A DNA stretch of 64,000 nt from an uncultured Fidelibacterota bacterium. Its GTDB lineage: Bacteria > Fidelibacterota > Marinisomatia > Marinisomatales > Marinisomataceae. The translations under genes and the position numbers were made by a program. Shown here piece by piece: positions 62,748 to 64,000 of this stretch. The stretch is from assembly GCA_902624275.1 (NCBI GenBank), contig CACNWW010000002.1, positions 62,001 to 126,000 on the forward strand, given 5' to 3'. The notes under the pieces were generated by a model. That model worked only from the letters and a program-made list of their open reading frames with translations, made no database searches and was not told the origin of the DNA. Position 1 is the first letter of the stretch; every line of letters begins with the position of its first letter.

Positions 62748-63944
62748 CTATTTTAAATATTGTTTCATTATTTCTTTTGCAACTCTAGACTTATGAACCT
62801 CATCAGCTCCATCATAAATTCTAGCTGATCTTTCATGCCTGTATAATGAAGCAAGAGGAGTATCGTCTGTCATTCCTAAAGCTCCATGCACTTGAACAGC
62901 TCTATCAAGAACATTCTGAAGAACTTGAGCTACATAAAATTTAATCGTAGAAATTTCGACTTTTGCGGCATATGCGCCTTCTTTATCAATTTTTTTAGCT
63001 GCATCCAATACCATTAAACGAGAAGCATTAATTTCAGCTCTTGATTCAGCTATCCAATTTTGTATTGTTTGCTTCATTGCAAGTGGTTTTCCTGGAGATA
63101 ATTCTCTCGAAGCCGCTCTTTGGCACATCATATCAAAAGCTTTTTCACACTCACCAATCCATCGCATACAATGATGAATTCTACCAGGACCCAACCTGTC
63201 TTGAGCAATTTTAAATCCAGCTCCTAAAGGTCCAAGTAAATTCTTTTCTGGAACAATACAATTATCATAAATGATTTCAGCATGCGCATTCCAACCATCT
63301 CCCTCATCGCCCATAACAGAAATATTTCTTATAAACTTGAAGCCTTCGGTTTTAGTTGGAACAATAATTTGAGAAGCTCTCATGTAAGGATTTTCATTTT
63401 CAGGATCAGTAATTACCATTACAATAGCAAAATCTGCACCATCAGCAGATGAAGTAAACCATTTATGGCCATTAATCACATAATTTGAGCCATCTTTGAC
63501 CGCAGTGGTACCCATTATCACAGGATTGGAACCTGCAAATTCTGGTTCAGTCATTGAAAAACAACTTCGAATTTTTCCTTCCACTAAAGGATTTAAAAAT
63601 GTTTCTTTTTGATAGTCACTACCATGCTCAATAAGAATTTCCATATTTCCAGCATCTGGAGCCTGACAATTAAAAACATATAGCCCATAAAAAGTTTTAC
63701 CAAGTATTTCATAGATTTGACCAAGTTGATGAAGGCTCAAACCTAATCCACCATGCTCTTTTGAAATTTGAGGTGCAAATAATCCCATTTCTCTAACTAA
63801 ATTTCTCTTTTCTTCAAGAAATTCCAAATGATCAGCAAATTTAAGATTTACGTTGAAATCTTCTTCATGTACAACCATTTCATTGTCAACGAATTTTTGA
63901 ATTTTTAATTTAATTTCTTCGAATTTTTCGTTTGGTAAAGCCAT
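62748..63944 (-). CDS. Acyl-CoA dehydrogenase of the ACAD10/11 type
   Basis: The 398-residue flavoprotein has CFSMTEPEFAGSN, the FAD/acyl-CoA signature, NGHKWFTSSADGADFA and the C-terminal VQVHGALGMTDDTPL. Near the end RIYDGADEVHKSRVAK replaces the YEGTxE motif of ordinary acyl-CoA dehydrogenases; DGxDEVH is what I recall for ACAD10/11 enzymes, which remove phosphate from 4-phosphooxyacyl-CoA to give enoyl-CoA. The ribosome-binding site AGAGGG lies a few bases before the ATG. The adjacent APH-fold kinase supports this pathway assignment. Confidence 0.92.
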   Translation of the reverse strand: MALPNEKFEEIKLKIQKFVDNEMVVHEEDFNVNLKFADHLEFLEEKRNLVREMGLFAPQISKEHGGLGLSLHQLGQIYEILGKTFYGLYVFNCQAPDAGNMEILIEHGSDYQKETFLNPLVEGKIRSCFSMTEPEFAGSNPVIMGTTAVKDGSNYVINGHKWFTSSADGADFAIVMVITDPENENPYMRASQIIVPTKTEGFKFIRNISVMGDEGDGWNAHAEIIYDNCIVPEKNLLGPLGAGFKIAQDRLGPGRIHHCMRWIGECEKAFDMMCQRAASRELSPGKPLAMKQTIQNWIAESRAEINASRLMVLDAAKKIDKEGAYAAKVEISTIKFYVAQVLQNVLDRAVQVHGALGMTDDTPLASLYRHERSARIYDGADEVHKSRVAKEIMKQYLK

Positions 63945-64000
63945 AATCCCTCTAAATATATGTTTCTAAATAACTTGGTATTAAACTACGATTAAATGAA

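Noticed and set aside
1-64000. Prophage, insertion sequence, CRISPR or toxin-antitoxin module
   Set aside because: No transposase, integrase, direct-repeat array, structural phage gene or paired small toxin genes were found. The two phage-type genes near 46-47 kb stand alone.

Overview
This window reads as a contiguous piece of an AT-rich (roughly 30% GC by eye), gene-dense genome of a Gram-negative marine heterotroph. Outer-membrane genes (KDO transferase, heptosyltransferase, LptE-like lipoprotein), a proteorhodopsin, Bacteroidota-type families (DUF4837, DUF5683, a short primary sigma factor without region 1.1, a sigma-54 activator beside lptE) and many secreted peptidases point to the FCB superphylum. 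My best inference is a Marinimicrobiota (SAR406)-like bacterium. No rRNA, tRNA, CRISPR array, insertion sequence or prophage was seen, and every gap between genes is under about 150 bp.

Layout. 1-12.6 kb: a penicillin-acylase-type hydrolase cut by the window edge, a seven-repeat cadherin-like lipoprotein, a secreted alpha/beta hydrolase, ogt with a 36-residue zinc-ribbon gene, a plus-strand pair (TlpA-like thioredoxin and an indoleamine-2,3-dioxygenase-like heme protein), a DPP-IV-like peptidase and an unknown polytopic protein. 12.7-19.9 kb: a PpiD/SurA-like foldase, accA with a polyprenol-phosphate glycosyltransferase and a DUF4837 lipoprotein, then an unrecognised three-gene membrane cluster and a CPBP protease. 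19.9-33.2 kb: a long minus-strand housekeeping run (lepA, nadE, asnS, lptE-like, sigma-54 activator, uvrB, CDP-alcohol phosphotransferase, waaA, heptosyltransferase, tatC, meaB). 33.3-42.7 kb: rpsT, guaB, a neurotransmitter:sodium symporter, RidA, a PPC-domain protein, alaS and a prolyl iminopeptidase. 42.7-49.5 kb: the three-subunit transhydrogenase pntAA-AB-B, then two phage-type DNA-metabolism genes (Gp157-like and a RecB-like PD-(D/E)XK nuclease), and leucyl aminopeptidase. 49.5-56.5 kb: glyoxylate bypass aceB-aceA, an UMF1 transporter, der, a MAPEG protein and the main sigma factor. 56.5-64 kb: an operon of lipid/redox enzymes with two tiny membrane ORFs, the rhodopsin, and a split ACAD10/11-like kinase/dehydrogenase pair.

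How it fits together. The genes suggest an aerobic consumer of peptides and lipids: secreted and cytosolic peptidases (DPP-IV, prolyl iminopeptidase, leucyl aminopeptidase), acyl-CoA enzymes and thioesterases, and the glyoxylate bypass for growth on acetyl-CoA. A blue-tuned proton-pumping rhodopsin and a proton-coupled transhydrogenase would link light and proton-motive force to NADPH.

Most notable observations: (1) two neighbouring membrane proteins share a C-terminal tail motif that, in one of them, appears only after correcting a one-base poly-A frameshift; (2) malate synthase has no ATG/GTG/TTG start and appears to begin at ATT behind a strong ribosome-binding site; (3) a split ACAD10/11-like pair; (4) a phage-type Gp157/exonuclease pair among housekeeping genes; (5) an acidic calcium-loop-like insertion in LptE; (6) several short genes absent from ordinary gene calls.
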